A DNA stretch of 64,000 nt from positions 1 to 64,000 of the forward strand of contig NZ_JAFKRH010000030.1 of NCBI RefSeq assembly GCF_019038465.1, given 5' to 3'. Origin of the DNA: Synechococcus sp. CCY 0621 (GTDB lineage: Bacteria; Cyanobacteriota; Cyanobacteriia; PCC-6307; Cyanobiaceae). The notes under the pieces were generated by a model that did no database searches, was not told the origin of the DNA, and saw only the letters and a program-made list of their open reading frames with translations. Positions 35,618-44,849 of the stretch are shown piece after piece. Both the position numbers and the translations under genes were made by a program. Numbering within the stretch: the first letter of the stretch is position 1; every line of letters starts with the position of its first letter.

Positions 35618-36601
35618 ATGCCTTTCCCAACCAGCACGGCCCTGCGTCTGGGCGCTTGGGCAGGGGGCGCCTTCGCCACGGCCTCGCTCCTGGCGGGGGC
35701 GTCGCTGCCCCTTCATGCGGCCCCCGGGACTCCGCCGCTGCAGGGCACCAGCTGGCAGCTGGTGGGGATCCAGTCGATGGATGACGCCCAGGGCCTGAGG
35801 CGCCCGGCGGACCCCTCCCGCTACACCCTCTCTCTCCAGGCGGATGGGAAGGCCGTGCTGCAGCTCGACTGCAACCGCGCCATGGGCCGCTGGCAGGTGG
35901 AGCCCAGCGCTGACCCCGGCAACGGCGGTTTCCGCTTCGGACCCCTGGCCAGCTCCAAGGCCCTGTGCCCGGCGCCCAGCCTGGGGGAACTCCTGGCCCT
36001 TCAGCTTCCCTACGTGCGGGGCTACCTGCTGCGGGATGGCCGGCTGAACCTGAGTCTGCTGGCGGATGGCGGCATTCTGATCTGGGAACCCCGCTCAGGC
36101 GCCGGGCCCGGCTACAGCAACCGGCCCGATCCGGCGCTGGAGGTGGCGATCCTGGCGGCCTCCCCCGACCTGCGCCGCACCCTGGGGAGCGCCGCCGGGG
36201 GCATGGGGCGGATCAGCTACGTGCACGCCCGCACCGACCTCGATGGGGATGGCCGTCAGGACGTGCTCGTCTACCTGATGGGTCCCTACGTCTGCGGCAC
36301 CGGTGGCTGCACGCTCGAGGTGTTCCGCCAGGAGGCCCGGGGCTACCGCCTCATCACCAGCTTCCCCACCAGCCGGCTGCCGGTCATCGTCCCGGAGGCG
36401 CGCCGCAACCGCTGGCGCGATCTCTGGCGCCTTCAGTCCGGGGGCGGCGCCCCGGCCACCTGGGTGCGCGAGGTGTTCGACGGCCGGGGCTACCGCACCA
36501 AGGAACGGATCCCGGCCTCCGGCAGAGCACCGGCGGGCACCCCCGTGCTGAGGGGCGATCCTTCCCTGGCGGATGGGGCGCCGCTGGGGCCGCGCCCCTG
36601 A
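35618..36601 (+). CDS. Exported META (HslJ-like) domain protein
   Basis: A 327-residue exported protein. The signal peptide spans about residues 1-35 (ends LHAAPG). A META/HslJ-like domain follows (LQGTSWQLVGIQSM, LQLDCNRAMGRW, KALCPAPS) and then a C-terminal domain with an EF-hand-like loop DLDGDGRQDVLVYL, which could bind calcium. ATG 35618 has CAGGAG seven bases upstream. Function of the family is unclear; some members relate to antibiotic or stress resistance. Confidence 0.78.
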   Translation: MPFPTSTALRLGAWAGGAFATASLLAGASLPLHAAPGTPPLQGTSWQLVGIQSMDDAQGLRRPADPSRYTLSLQADGKAVLQLDCNRAMGRWQVEPSADPGNGGFRFGPLASSKALCPAPSLGELLALQLPYVRGYLLRDGRLNLSLLADGGILIWEPRSGAGPGYSNRPDPALEVAILAASPDLRRTLGSAAGGMGRISYVHARTDLDGDGRQDVLVYLMGPYVCGTGGCTLEVFRQEARGYRLITSFPTSRLPVIVPEARRNRWRDLWRLQSGGGAPATWVREVFDGRGYRTKERIPASGRAPAGTPVLRGDPSLADGAPLGPRP

Positions 36602-36628
36602 TCCATCCCGGCGACCATGGGCTGGGGC

Positions 36629-37696
36629 TCAGCCGTCATCGGCCAGCCGCCACGGCAGCACCTGACCGGCATGGAAGGGCACCAGGGTGCTGCCATGCAG
36701 GCGCGGCGGCACCGTGTGGGGCTCCCGCACCAGGGTGATGTGGCCGTCGTTCACCGGAAGTCCGTAGAAGGCTGGCCCGTGCAGGCTGGCGAAGGCCTCC
36801 AGGCGATCCAGGGCCCCCTCCTGCTCGAACACCGCCGCGTAGCTCTCCAGGGCGAAAGGGGCGTTGTAGATGCCCGCACAACCACAGGCGCTTTCCTTAG
36901 CCGAGCGGGGATGGGGGGCTGAATCGGTGCCCAGGAAGAAGCAGGGCTCCCCCGAGGTGGCCGCCTGGCGCAGGGCCAGCCGGTGCCGTTCGCGCTTGGC
37001 CACCGGCAGGCAGTAGAAGTCTGGCCGCAGCCCGCCCTGGAACATGGCGTTGCGGTTGATGTGCAGGTGATGGGGGGTGATGGTGGCGGCCAGGTTGGGG
37101 CCCGCCTGGCGCACGAAGGCGACGGACTCGGCGGTGGTGATGTGCTCGAGTACCACCTTCAGGCCCGGATACCGCGCCAGCAGCGGCGCCAGGTGGCGCT
37201 CGATGAACACGGCTTCGCGATCGAAGATGTCGATGTCGGCGTCGGTGACCTCGCCGTGGATCAGCAGGGGCATGCCGATCCTCTCCATTGCGGCCAGCAC
37301 CGCCTCGATCCGCGCCAGGTCGGTGACGCCGGCGGCGGCGTTGGTGGTGGCATGGGCCGGGTAGAGCTTGCAGGCGGTGAAGACCCCCTCACCGTGGCCG
37401 CGCTCGATCTCCGCCGGATCGATCGTGTCGGTGAGATAGGCCGTGAGCAGGGGGGTGAAACCGCTGTCCTCGGGCAGGGCGGCCCGGATCCGGGCGCCAT
37501 AGGCCACGGCGGCCGCCACTGTGGTGATCGGTGGGCTGAGATTCGGCATCACGATCGCCCGGGCGAACGAGCGGGCCGTGGCCGGTGCCACCAGCTCCAG
37601 CAGGGCACCGTCGCGCAGGTGCACATGCCAGTCGTCGGGACGGCGCAGCCGCAGGCGCTGGGGTGGGACGTTCAAGCCGGCTGGGGAAGCTGCCAT
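36629..37696 (-). CDS. pyrC: Dihydroorotase
   Basis: Zinc amidohydrolase of pyrimidine synthesis that interconverts carbamoyl aspartate and dihydroorotate. The 355-residue protein resembles the E. coli-type PyrC (348 residues). Metal residues are visible: DDWHVHLRDG, the carboxylated lysine in TACKLYPAHAT, LIHGEV, VLEHITT and GTDSAPH. It is preceded by the UPF0114 gene with a two-base gap. Confidence 0.93.
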   Translation of the reverse strand: MAASPAGLNVPPQRLRLRRPDDWHVHLRDGALLELVAPATARSFARAIVMPNLSPPITTVAAAVAYGARIRAALPEDSGFTPLLTAYLTDTIDPAEIERGHGEGVFTACKLYPAHATTNAAAGVTDLARIEAVLAAMERIGMPLLIHGEVTDADIDIFDREAVFIERHLAPLLARYPGLKVVLEHITTAESVAFVRQAGPNLAATITPHHLHINRNAMFQGGLRPDFYCLPVAKRERHRLALRQAATSGEPCFFLGTDSAPHPRSAKESACGCAGIYNAPFALESYAAVFEQEGALDRLEAFASLHGPAFYGLPVNDGHITLVREPHTVPPRLHGSTLVPFHAGQVLPWRLADDG

Positions 37697-37698
37697 CG

Positions 37699-38244
37699 TC
37701 AGGGAACCGTGCGGTTGCCATTGGCCGTGACCAGGTAGCCGCTCAGGGCCAGCAGCAGCACGCTCAGGCAGAAGAACGCCAGGGAAGGGCCGTCCTTGAT
37801 CGGCAGGGTGAGCATCGCCTTGAAGGCGGACACGATCAGGGCCACCACCAGCACCTTGACGAGCTTTTCCTTGAGCTGGTCGAGGCTGCGGATGTCCAGC
37901 AGGCCGCCACCGCCCTGGTCGTGCTCCCGGGCCGCCTCGATCGGTGAAATCAGCAGCTCATACACCCCGTAACCAAAAATCAGGAGGGCGATGCCGATCA
38001 GGTAGAGATCGATCCCCGACACGATCGCCCCCAGCAGTTCGGCCACGAACTCCTTATCAAGCTGATCCACCTTGCCGAACGCGGCCAGGGCCTTGCCGAT
38101 CTCCAGGGTGCCCAGCACAAAGGCCACCACGGTGCTCACCAGGCTCATGATCACTGGCAGGATGGCGACCAGGCGCAGGCGCCACAACACCCTCTCGAAG
38201 CGTTGCTCAAACCGCTTGAGGCGTCCTTTGAGCGCAGAAGCCAT
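37699..38244 (-). CDS. UPF0114/YqhA family membrane protein
   Basis: A 181-residue protein with four hydrophobic helices and a basic N-terminus. VLWRLRLVAILPVIMSLVST and IDLYLIGIALLIFGYGVYEL are the UPF0114 family blocks. The role is not established. Two bases separate it from pyrC, so the two are probably co-transcribed. Confidence 0.82.
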   Translation of the reverse strand: MASALKGRLKRFEQRFERVLWRLRLVAILPVIMSLVSTVVAFVLGTLEIGKALAAFGKVDQLDKEFVAELLGAIVSGIDLYLIGIALLIFGYGVYELLISPIEAAREHDQGGGGLLDIRSLDQLKEKLVKVLVVALIVSAFKAMLTLPIKDGPSLAFFCLSVLLLALSGYLVTANGNRTVP

Positions 38245-38285
38245 GCGGCGCCGATGCAGTCAGCCAACCCTAGGCAGCGCCCAGT

Positions 38286-39860
38286 TCAGCGCTGCGGACG
38301 TCCCAGAAGGAACACCACCGCCATCGCCAGATAGCCCAGGGCCCAGGGGGTGCCGCTGCCCCAGCCGGGGTCGAGGACGGTGTCGGCCAGGGTGAAGCTC
38401 CAGGCATGGATCAGGCCCAGCCAGGAGGCGGCCGCCGCCACCAGGGCGCAGGCGGCGGCGGCGCGGAAGCGCTGCTCAATCACGTAGACGAGCATCGCCG
38501 CCAGCAGCATCGCCGCCAGGATCTGGCCCTGCTCAAGGGCAAAGGCCCCCGCAGCCCACACATCCGCCTGTTGCAGCGGCGGCAGCAGCTGGGGACCGAA
38601 GGGATTCGCTGGGGTGCCGCTGCCGCCGGCCCGCAGCCCCGCCTTCAGCATCAGGGAGCCCCAGCCGGCCAGGCCCGGCAGGAGCCCCAGGGCGACGGCA
38701 GGGGCGTGGGCCGGCGGCGTGGCCTGGAAGGCCTGGGCCGCCATCACCAGGGCGATGTAGAGCACGATCGCCATGCCGGCCTCGATCGGCACCAGCTGGC
38801 CCACCACCCCGAACAGTCCGAACAGGCAGCCCAGGCCCATCACCAGGCCGTTGAGCCAGGAGTAGCCGATGCGGGCGCCCATGCCCTTCCAGCCGGGGTG
38901 ACCGATGTAAATGGTGGTGGGGAAGCAGGAGCCCAGCAGGGCGGCGGCGACCGTGCCGATGCCATTGATCAGCAGCGAACTCTTCACCGGGTAGGCATCG
39001 CCGGCCGCCTCGGCGCTCTCCAGGTTCTGCAGCGAGCCCAGCAGGTTGAACAGGCCCATGGGTACGGTCACCCCCAGCCAGGGCAACAGCTCATCGCGGC
39101 CGGCCCAGAGGGCGCCCACCTGGGGCAGGGGCAGGTGCAGCCCGACCTGGGCCAGGTTGGTCTGCCAGGTGGGGCCATCCAGCCGCAGCAGGCCCGTGGC
39201 CGCGGCCAGGACGATGCCCACCAGCACCGCCAGCACGCCGCCCGGCAGGGGCAGTCGGGCCTGGCCGAAGTAGGCCAGCAGGATCACCGCCAGCACCGCC
39301 AGCCCCACCACCGGGACGGCGTAGGTGCGCAGCAGGAAACCCAGCCCGATGTAACCGAGGGCAATGCCGGCCAGGGTGGAGAGCAGGGCCGCACGGGGTA
39401 GCCAGTGCCGCAGGGGGGCCACCAGGAAGGCACCCCCCGCCTCGATCAGCCCCGAGCCGAGGCATGCCAGCAGGCCGGCGCGCCAGGAGAGCAGCGAGGC
39501 GGCCTGGGAATCCAGGCCCTGGCCGATGGCCGCCAGCTTCACCGGCAGCATCACCAGAAACACATAGGCGAACAGGCTGACCGTGTTGATGCCGTAGGGC
39601 AGGGCGGTGCGGTCGTCCCGGCCTTCGCGCCGGCCCAGGCGGTGGGCCTGGACGGCATAGGCCACGTTGCCCACCACCAGGCTGATGCCCGTGGCCGGCA
39701 GGATCGTGCCGAAGATCAACCCATCGGGATACCCCAGCACGCCGCGGCAGAGGGCCACGATCAGCAGGATCTGGATCAGGTTGTCGAGCCCGAGGCCCAG
39801 GAAGCCGTCCAGGTCGCCGCGCACCCACCAGCGGGGTGTTGGCCTGACGAGCTCAGCCAT
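38286..39860 (-). CDS. NCS2-like permease (xanthine/uracil permease family)
   Basis: A 524-residue transporter with about 13 helices. Segments LDNLIQILLIVALCRGV, ALPYGINTVSLFAYVF, LFNLLGSLQNLESAEAAGD and CFPTTIYIGHPGWKGMGARI fit the NCS2/AzgA-like group. The substrate is not predictable from sequence alone. ATG 39860 gives a normal N-terminus and overlaps the def stop by eight bases; the longer frame is a shadow of def. Confidence 0.78.
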   Translation of the reverse strand: MAELVRPTPRWWVRGDLDGFLGLGLDNLIQILLIVALCRGVLGYPDGLIFGTILPATGISLVVGNVAYAVQAHRLGRREGRDDRTALPYGINTVSLFAYVFLVMLPVKLAAIGQGLDSQAASLLSWRAGLLACLGSGLIEAGGAFLVAPLRHWLPRAALLSTLAGIALGYIGLGFLLRTYAVPVVGLAVLAVILLAYFGQARLPLPGGVLAVLVGIVLAAATGLLRLDGPTWQTNLAQVGLHLPLPQVGALWAGRDELLPWLGVTVPMGLFNLLGSLQNLESAEAAGDAYPVKSSLLINGIGTVAAALLGSCFPTTIYIGHPGWKGMGARIGYSWLNGLVMGLGCLFGLFGVVGQLVPIEAGMAIVLYIALVMAAQAFQATPPAHAPAVALGLLPGLAGWGSLMLKAGLRAGGSGTPANPFGPQLLPPLQQADVWAAGAFALEQGQILAAMLLAAMLVYVIEQRFRAAAACALVAAAASWLGLIHAWSFTLADTVLDPGWGSGTPWALGYLAMAVVFLLGRPQR

Positions 39861-40347
39861 GGGGCATCCCCGCCGGCATCCGATCCGGGAACAGCACCCC
39901 ATCAAGGTGGTCGCACTCGTGCTGCACCACCCGGGCATGGAAGCCCTCCACCTGGCGCTCGAACGCCCGCCCCTGGCCGTCAAATCCCCGGTAGTGCAGG
40001 CGGCGCCAGCGGGGCACCCGGGCGCGCCAGCCGGGCACGCTCAGGCAGCCCTCCCAGGCGTCGTCGTCGATCGCCTCATCCAGGGGGGTGAGCACGGGAT
40101 TGATCAGCACCGTCTCCGGGATGGCGGGCGCCTCCGGGTAACGGGGGTTGCGGGTGATGCCGAAGATCACCACCCGCAGGGGCACGCCGATCTGGGGGGC
40201 CGCCAGGCCGGCGCCGTTGCTGGCGGCCATGGTGTCGCGCAGGTCGTCGAGCAGGGCCGGCAGGGCGGGGTCATCGAACCGCTGCACCGGCGCACTCACC
40301 TGCCGCAGGCGGGGATCTCCGATGGTCAGCACGTCACGGACGGCCAT
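39853..40347 (-). CDS. def: Peptide deformylase
   Basis: Metalloenzyme that removes the N-formyl group from new proteins. The 164-residue protein has all three motifs: GAGLAAPQIG, EGCLSVPG and QHECDHLDG (HExxH). ATG 40347 was chosen; an upstream extension is low-complexity. Overlaps the following NCS2 permease gene by eight bases. Confidence 0.92.
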   Translation of the reverse strand: MAVRDVLTIGDPRLRQVSAPVQRFDDPALPALLDDLRDTMAASNGAGLAAPQIGVPLRVVIFGITRNPRYPEAPAIPETVLINPVLTPLDEAIDDDAWEGCLSVPGWRARVPRWRRLHYRGFDGQGRAFERQVEGFHARVVQHECDHLDGVLFPDRMPAGMPHG

Positions 40348-40432
40348 GGGCGGCTCTGGATCGGTCCCACTGTGCCGCCTTCCGGCCGCCCCGTCCGTAC
40401 CATCCGCAGATGATGCTACGCCCGGCGACGCC

Positions 40433-41305
40433 ATGGCCGTGAGCTCCCTGCGGGTGGCCGTGCTCTGCTGCGACGGCCTCTACCAGCGCCACCTGATCCG
40501 GCGGGCAGCCGAGGCGTTCACCCTGGTGGGCGTGGTGCTGCAGGTGTCGCCACCGGCCAGCCGCAGCTGGCCGGCCCGGCTGGCGAAGTACCGCCGCCCC
40601 CTGCGGCTGCTGCGCCAGCTGATCGCCCGCGTCCTGCTGCGGCCCCACGACCGGCGGGGCGCGGCCCTGCAGCGGCAGCTGTTCCACCACAACGGTGTCC
40701 CGCCGGAGCTGCCGGCCGAGGTGCCGGTGCTGGTCACGTCGGCCATCAACGAGGAGCGCAGCGCCGATTTCCTGCGCCAGGTCGCCCCCGACATCGTCCT
40801 GGTGAACGGCACCCAGCTGCTGCGGGCGCCGGTGCTGGAGCTGATCCCCGCCATCCGCCACGGCATTGTCAATCTGCATACGGGGCTGTCGCCCTATTCC
40901 CGCGGGGCCAACTGCAACCTCTACATGCTCCTGGAGGGGCATCCCGAGCTGGTGGGGGTCACGGTGCACCACATCGACCCCGGCATCGACAGCGGCGACA
41001 TCATCCTGTCGGCCCACGTGCCGATCCAGCCCGACGACGACGTCGAGACCATCGAGGTGCGCAGCTTCCAGGTGGGCATCGAGCTGCTGATCGAGGCGGC
41101 CCGCCGGCTCGAGGCCGGCACCGCCCCGCGGGTACCCCAGTGGGAGAAGGGCAAGCTGTTCCTTAGGCGCACCGGCTACGTCTACGAGCCCTGGCAGCGG
41201 CTGCTGGCCAACCGCCGCATCGCCCGGGGGCTGGTGCGCGACTACCTGGCCGACCAGGGGCGCCGCGATGGGGCCGTGCGAGTGGTGCGGGGGGAGCAGC
41301 CATGA
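40433..41305 (+). CDS. Formyltransferase-family protein (possible sugar N-formyltransferase)
   Basis: A 290-residue protein of the folate-dependent formyltransferase fold. The catalytic Asn-His pair is in GIVNLHTGLSPYSRG and the aspartate in HHIDPGIDSGDII. It differs from Met-tRNA formyltransferase in its N-terminus and lacks its C-terminal tRNA-binding domain. It overlaps a polysaccharide deacetylase gene by four bases, which suggests that the pair modifies amino sugars (deacetylation and N-formylation). It could act on EPS or lipopolysaccharide; the substrate is inference. Confidence 0.78.
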   Translation: MAVSSLRVAVLCCDGLYQRHLIRRAAEAFTLVGVVLQVSPPASRSWPARLAKYRRPLRLLRQLIARVLLRPHDRRGAALQRQLFHHNGVPPELPAEVPVLVTSAINEERSADFLRQVAPDIVLVNGTQLLRAPVLELIPAIRHGIVNLHTGLSPYSRGANCNLYMLLEGHPELVGVTVHHIDPGIDSGDIILSAHVPIQPDDDVETIEVRSFQVGIELLIEAARRLEAGTAPRVPQWEKGKLFLRRTGYVYEPWQRLLANRRIARGLVRDYLADQGRRDGAVRVVRGEQP

Positions 41306-42309
41306 GCCGCCTGGGGCGGGCGGCCAACCGGGCGGCGGACCTGCTGTTCCTGCCGCCCCTGGATCGCCTCTGGCGCCGTCGCCTGCGGGGCAAGGTGCTC
41401 TGCCTGCTCTACCACCGGGTGGAGGAGCCTGGCCGGGTGCCCTTCCTCGACCGCTTCGGGGTGCCGCCGATCCCCCCCGCCGCTCTGGCGGCGGAACTGG
41501 GGTTCCTGCGGCGCAACGGCGCCCGCTTCCTTACCTATGCCGATCTGAGGGCGGGCCGCTTCCCTTCCGCTGAGGAGTTCGCGGTGATCGTCAGCTTCGA
41601 TGACGGCCTGCGCTGCAACTACGAGGAAGGGATGGACGTCCTGCAGGCGCTGGGCATCCCCGCGGTGTTCTTCCAGTCCACCGGGATGCTCGCCGGTGGG
41701 GAGCTGGTCTGGGAGCACGCCCTCTACTGGTACGCGGCCCACCCCACCCTGGCGCCCCGCCTGGAGGAGCTGGCCCGGCGCCGGCTGGATCTGCCGGCCG
41801 ACCTGCGGGGGGCAGCCCTGATCGCCCGGCTGCGGGATGCCACCCCCATGGCCGGGGTGCGGAATCTGCTGGCGGAGCTGGCCGAGTGCTGGAGTACGGC
41901 CGGCGCGCTGGTGGCGGCGGCCGATGGCCTTTACCCCAGCGAGGCCCACCTGCGCCGGGCCCGTGACGCCGGCCATGAGGTGGGCAGCCACGGCCACCAC
42001 CATGTCCCCCGCTGCAGCATCAGCCCGGCGGAGTTCGAGCAGGAACTGGTCCGATCAGGCGCCGTGCTCGGCGGGGTGCTGGGGGAAGCGCCCCGGTCGT
42101 TCTCCTACCCCTTCAACAGCCATCTGCCCGGCGACGGGGACATCTGCGGCCGCCACTACCTCCAGGTGGCCACCGTCGACGCCGCCCTGGTGACCCCCAC
42201 CACCCCGGCCCTGGAGCTGCCCCGCTTCACCTGGCCGGGGCCCCACGCCAACCCGCTGCGCCGCCGCCGCTGGCTCTGGACCGGAACACTGGCCTGGCCA
42301 GGGAGATAG
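41302..42309 (+). CDS. Polysaccharide deacetylase (NodB homology domain)
   Basis: A 335-residue CE4-family protein. SFDDGL contains the catalytic and metal aspartates, HGHHHVP the metal histidines, and SYPF follows. A large insert (about 135-210) separates the first and second motifs. No signal peptide is evident, though the N-terminus is basic. Coupled to the formyltransferase gene by an ATGA overlap. Confidence 0.83.
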   Translation: MSRLGRAANRAADLLFLPPLDRLWRRRLRGKVLCLLYHRVEEPGRVPFLDRFGVPPIPPAALAAELGFLRRNGARFLTYADLRAGRFPSAEEFAVIVSFDDGLRCNYEEGMDVLQALGIPAVFFQSTGMLAGGELVWEHALYWYAAHPTLAPRLEELARRRLDLPADLRGAALIARLRDATPMAGVRNLLAELAECWSTAGALVAAADGLYPSEAHLRRARDAGHEVGSHGHHHVPRCSISPAEFEQELVRSGAVLGGVLGEAPRSFSYPFNSHLPGDGDICGRHYLQVATVDAALVTPTTPALELPRFTWPGPHANPLRRRRWLWTGTLAWPGR

Positions 42310-42333
42310 GGTCTGGTTTCCTTCCTCGCTGCA

Positions 42334-42999
42334 ATGGCCTGGCCCCTGGCCATGTTTGACGGGACCATCAGCCTCACCACCCTGGAATCCCTGCTCCACG
42401 ACTGGGGGTACTGGGTGGTGTTCGGCGCCATGCTGCTGGAGAACGCCGGCGTGCCCCTGCCCGGCGAGACGGTCACCCTGCTGGCGGGCTACGCGGCCGG
42501 CAGCGGCCAGCTGCAGGTGCTCGGGGTGATGGGGGCGGCGGCCGGCGGAGCGATCCTGGGAGACAACATCGGCTACTGGGTGGGGCGCCGGGCGGGCTGG
42601 GGGCTGCTGCTGCGGGCGGGACGGCTGCTGGGCCGCAGTCCGGAGCAGATGGAGGCCCTGCGGGAGCGCTTTCTGCGCCATGCCGGCAAGTCGGTGCTGC
42701 TGGGCCGGTTCGTGGCGGTGCTGCGGGTGCTGGCCGGCCCGATCGCCGGGGCCGTGCGGATGCCCTACCGCCGTTTCCTGCTGTTCAACATGCTCGGAGC
42801 CGTGCTCTGGGCTTCGACGATGGTGGGGCTGGCCTGGCTCGGCGGGCGCTGGGTCCCCTTTGATCAGATGGTGAAGGGGGTCGTCGAGTTCGGCCTCGGC
42901 GCCCTGGTGCTGCTGGTGATCGTGCTGGTGGTGCCGAAGCTGGTGGCCCGCTTTGAGGAGGCCCAGCTGGAACAGGAGGCCAAGGATCCTCCCGCCTGA
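42334..42999 (+). CDS. DedA family membrane protein
   Basis: A 221-residue membrane protein of the DedA/VTT family; some members are undecaprenyl-phosphate or phospholipid flippases. The family blocks are LLENAGVPLPGETVTLLAG, LGDNIGYWVGRRAG and FLLGRF-type GRFVAVLRVLAGPIAGAVRM. It lies 24 bases after the deacetylase gene. Confidence 0.88.
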   Translation: MAWPLAMFDGTISLTTLESLLHDWGYWVVFGAMLLENAGVPLPGETVTLLAGYAAGSGQLQVLGVMGAAAGGAILGDNIGYWVGRRAGWGLLLRAGRLLGRSPEQMEALRERFLRHAGKSVLLGRFVAVLRVLAGPIAGAVRMPYRRFLLFNMLGAVLWASTMVGLAWLGGRWVPFDQMVKGVVEFGLGALVLLVIVLVVPKLVARFEEAQLEQEAKDPPA

Positions 43000-43020
43000 G
43001 CGACTCGGGCCGGCGGCCGC

Positions 43021-44841
43021 CTACAGGCCGAAGTGTCGGCAGATCAGCCACGGCACCACCAGGGCCAGCCCGATGGAAAGGGGGGCCCCGTAGCGGGCCA
43101 TGTCGAGGAAGCGGTAGCGGCCGGGGCCGAACACCATCAGGTTGGTCTGGTAGCCGATCGGGGTGAGGAAGCTCTGGCTGGCGGCGAAGGTGATCGCGAA
43201 GATGAAGGCCATCGGTGGCATCGCCAGCCCCTTGGCCAGTTCGGTGGCGATCGGGATCAGCAGCACCACGGTGGTGCCGTTGCTGAGCGCCTCTGTGAAC
43301 AGCTGACCCAGCACGAACACCACCAGCAGCACCCCATAGGCGGGCCAGCCCCTGAGGGACTGCAGAAGATCGGTGGCCAGGGCCTCCGCCAGGCCGGTCT
43401 TCTGCATCGCCACGCTGAAGCAGGAGAGGGAACCCAGCAACAGGATCACGTCCCAGCGAATCGAGCGCAGCAACTCCCCGGAGCGCAGGCAGCCCGTGGC
43501 CACCATCGCCACCATCGCCAGCAGCACCGAGGCCATCAATGGAAGGATCTTGAGCATCGGCAGCAGGATCATCAACGCCGCGATCCCCATGGCGATGAAC
43601 TTGCGATCGGTGGTGGGCAGGTCCTTCTCGAGCTCATCGAGCAGCACGAGGTCGTTGTTGGCCTGCATGCCGCGAATGGCATCCACAGGCGCCTGCAGCA
43701 GCAGCACGTCGCCGGCCTGCAGCACCACCCGGCCCAGCAGTTCCCGCAGCACCTGGTTGCCCCGCCGCACCGCCAGCAAGGTGGCGTTGTAGCGCTGGCG
43801 AAAGCGCATGTCCCGCACACTCGCCCCGGCCAGGGTGGAACCATTGGGCAGCAGCACCTCCACCACCCGCTGGGGGGAGGTCGTCTCGCCGGCCAGCTCG
43901 CGCAGGTCCTCCTCCTGCTCGCCGATCGGGGCGAGGGTGACGGTGTGCTCCTGCTGGAGACGCAGCAGGTTGTCGCGGTTGCAGCGCAGCAGCAGCCGGT
44001 CACCGGCCTGCAGGGGCAGGTCGGCCAGGGGGGCGGTGAAGCTGTCCTGGCCCCGGTGCAGCTCCAGCACATCCACGTCGAAGCGCCGCTGCAGGCGGCT
44101 GTTGTGGAGCGACTGGCCAATCAGCTCGGACTGCTCCGGGATCAGCACATCGGTGAGGTAGCCGTCACGGGCGAGGCCGCCGAGCAGGTCTTCATCGCCC
44201 TTGCCGCGGTCGGGCAGCAGCCGATCGGAGACCACCAGCATGTACAGCCCCCCCAGCAGCCACACAGGGATGCCGATGGCCGTGAAGCTGAACAGCTCCA
44301 GGGAACCGAAGCCCAGCTGGCGGCTCACATCGCTGGCCAGCAGGTTGGTGGAGGTGCCGAGCAGGGAGATGGTGCCGCCCAGCACGGTGGCGAACGACAG
44401 GGGCAGCAGCACCTTTGAGGGGGAAACGCCACGCCGGTGGCACCAGCCTTCGATCACCGGAAGCAGGGTGGCCACGATCGGGGTGTTGGGGATGAAGCCC
44501 GAGATCGGGGCCACCACCCCCACCATCAGGGCGATCATGCGCTTGGGGCTGCGCACGGCGTCGGAACCGATCAGGGCCCGCAACCGATCCAGGCCGCCAC
44601 TGCGGAACAGGCCGGCCGAGACGGCGAACAGGCCCATCAGGGTGATCAGGGCGGGGCTGCCGAAACCCTGCACCGCCTCATCCGGCTTGAGCACCTGGAA
44701 GCTGACCAGCAGGGCCGCCGCCAGCAGGCCAGTGACTTCCGGGGCGAGCCAACCGGTGACGAACAGAACCATCGCCCCGACGAACACCGCCAGGGTGATG
44801 AGGCCTTCCGGTGTGGCGGCGACCGTGAGGAACGCTGGCAT
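43021..44841 (-). CDS. SLC13-family carrier with two TrkA-C (RCK_C) domains
   Basis: A 606-residue membrane carrier. N- and C-terminal membrane halves (GFIPNTPIVATLLPVIEGWC; LLGTSTNLLASDVSRQLG; SNGTTVVLLIPIATELAKG) flank a cytoplasmic insert with two TrkA-C-like domains (about 215-380). Such carriers move Na+ with sulfate or dicarboxylates; the TrkA-C domains may bind a nucleotide or ion signal. ATG 44841 lies eight bases after the KimA-like gene stop, so the two are likely co-transcribed. Confidence 0.85.
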   Translation of the reverse strand: MPAFLTVAATPEGLITLAVFVGAMVLFVTGWLAPEVTGLLAAALLVSFQVLKPDEAVQGFGSPALITLMGLFAVSAGLFRSGGLDRLRALIGSDAVRSPKRMIALMVGVVAPISGFIPNTPIVATLLPVIEGWCHRRGVSPSKVLLPLSFATVLGGTISLLGTSTNLLASDVSRQLGFGSLELFSFTAIGIPVWLLGGLYMLVVSDRLLPDRGKGDEDLLGGLARDGYLTDVLIPEQSELIGQSLHNSRLQRRFDVDVLELHRGQDSFTAPLADLPLQAGDRLLLRCNRDNLLRLQQEHTVTLAPIGEQEEDLRELAGETTSPQRVVEVLLPNGSTLAGASVRDMRFRQRYNATLLAVRRGNQVLRELLGRVVLQAGDVLLLQAPVDAIRGMQANNDLVLLDELEKDLPTTDRKFIAMGIAALMILLPMLKILPLMASVLLAMVAMVATGCLRSGELLRSIRWDVILLLGSLSCFSVAMQKTGLAEALATDLLQSLRGWPAYGVLLVVFVLGQLFTEALSNGTTVVLLIPIATELAKGLAMPPMAFIFAITFAASQSFLTPIGYQTNLMVFGPGRYRFLDMARYGAPLSIGLALVVPWLICRHFGL

Positions 44842-44849
44842 CGGGCCGT

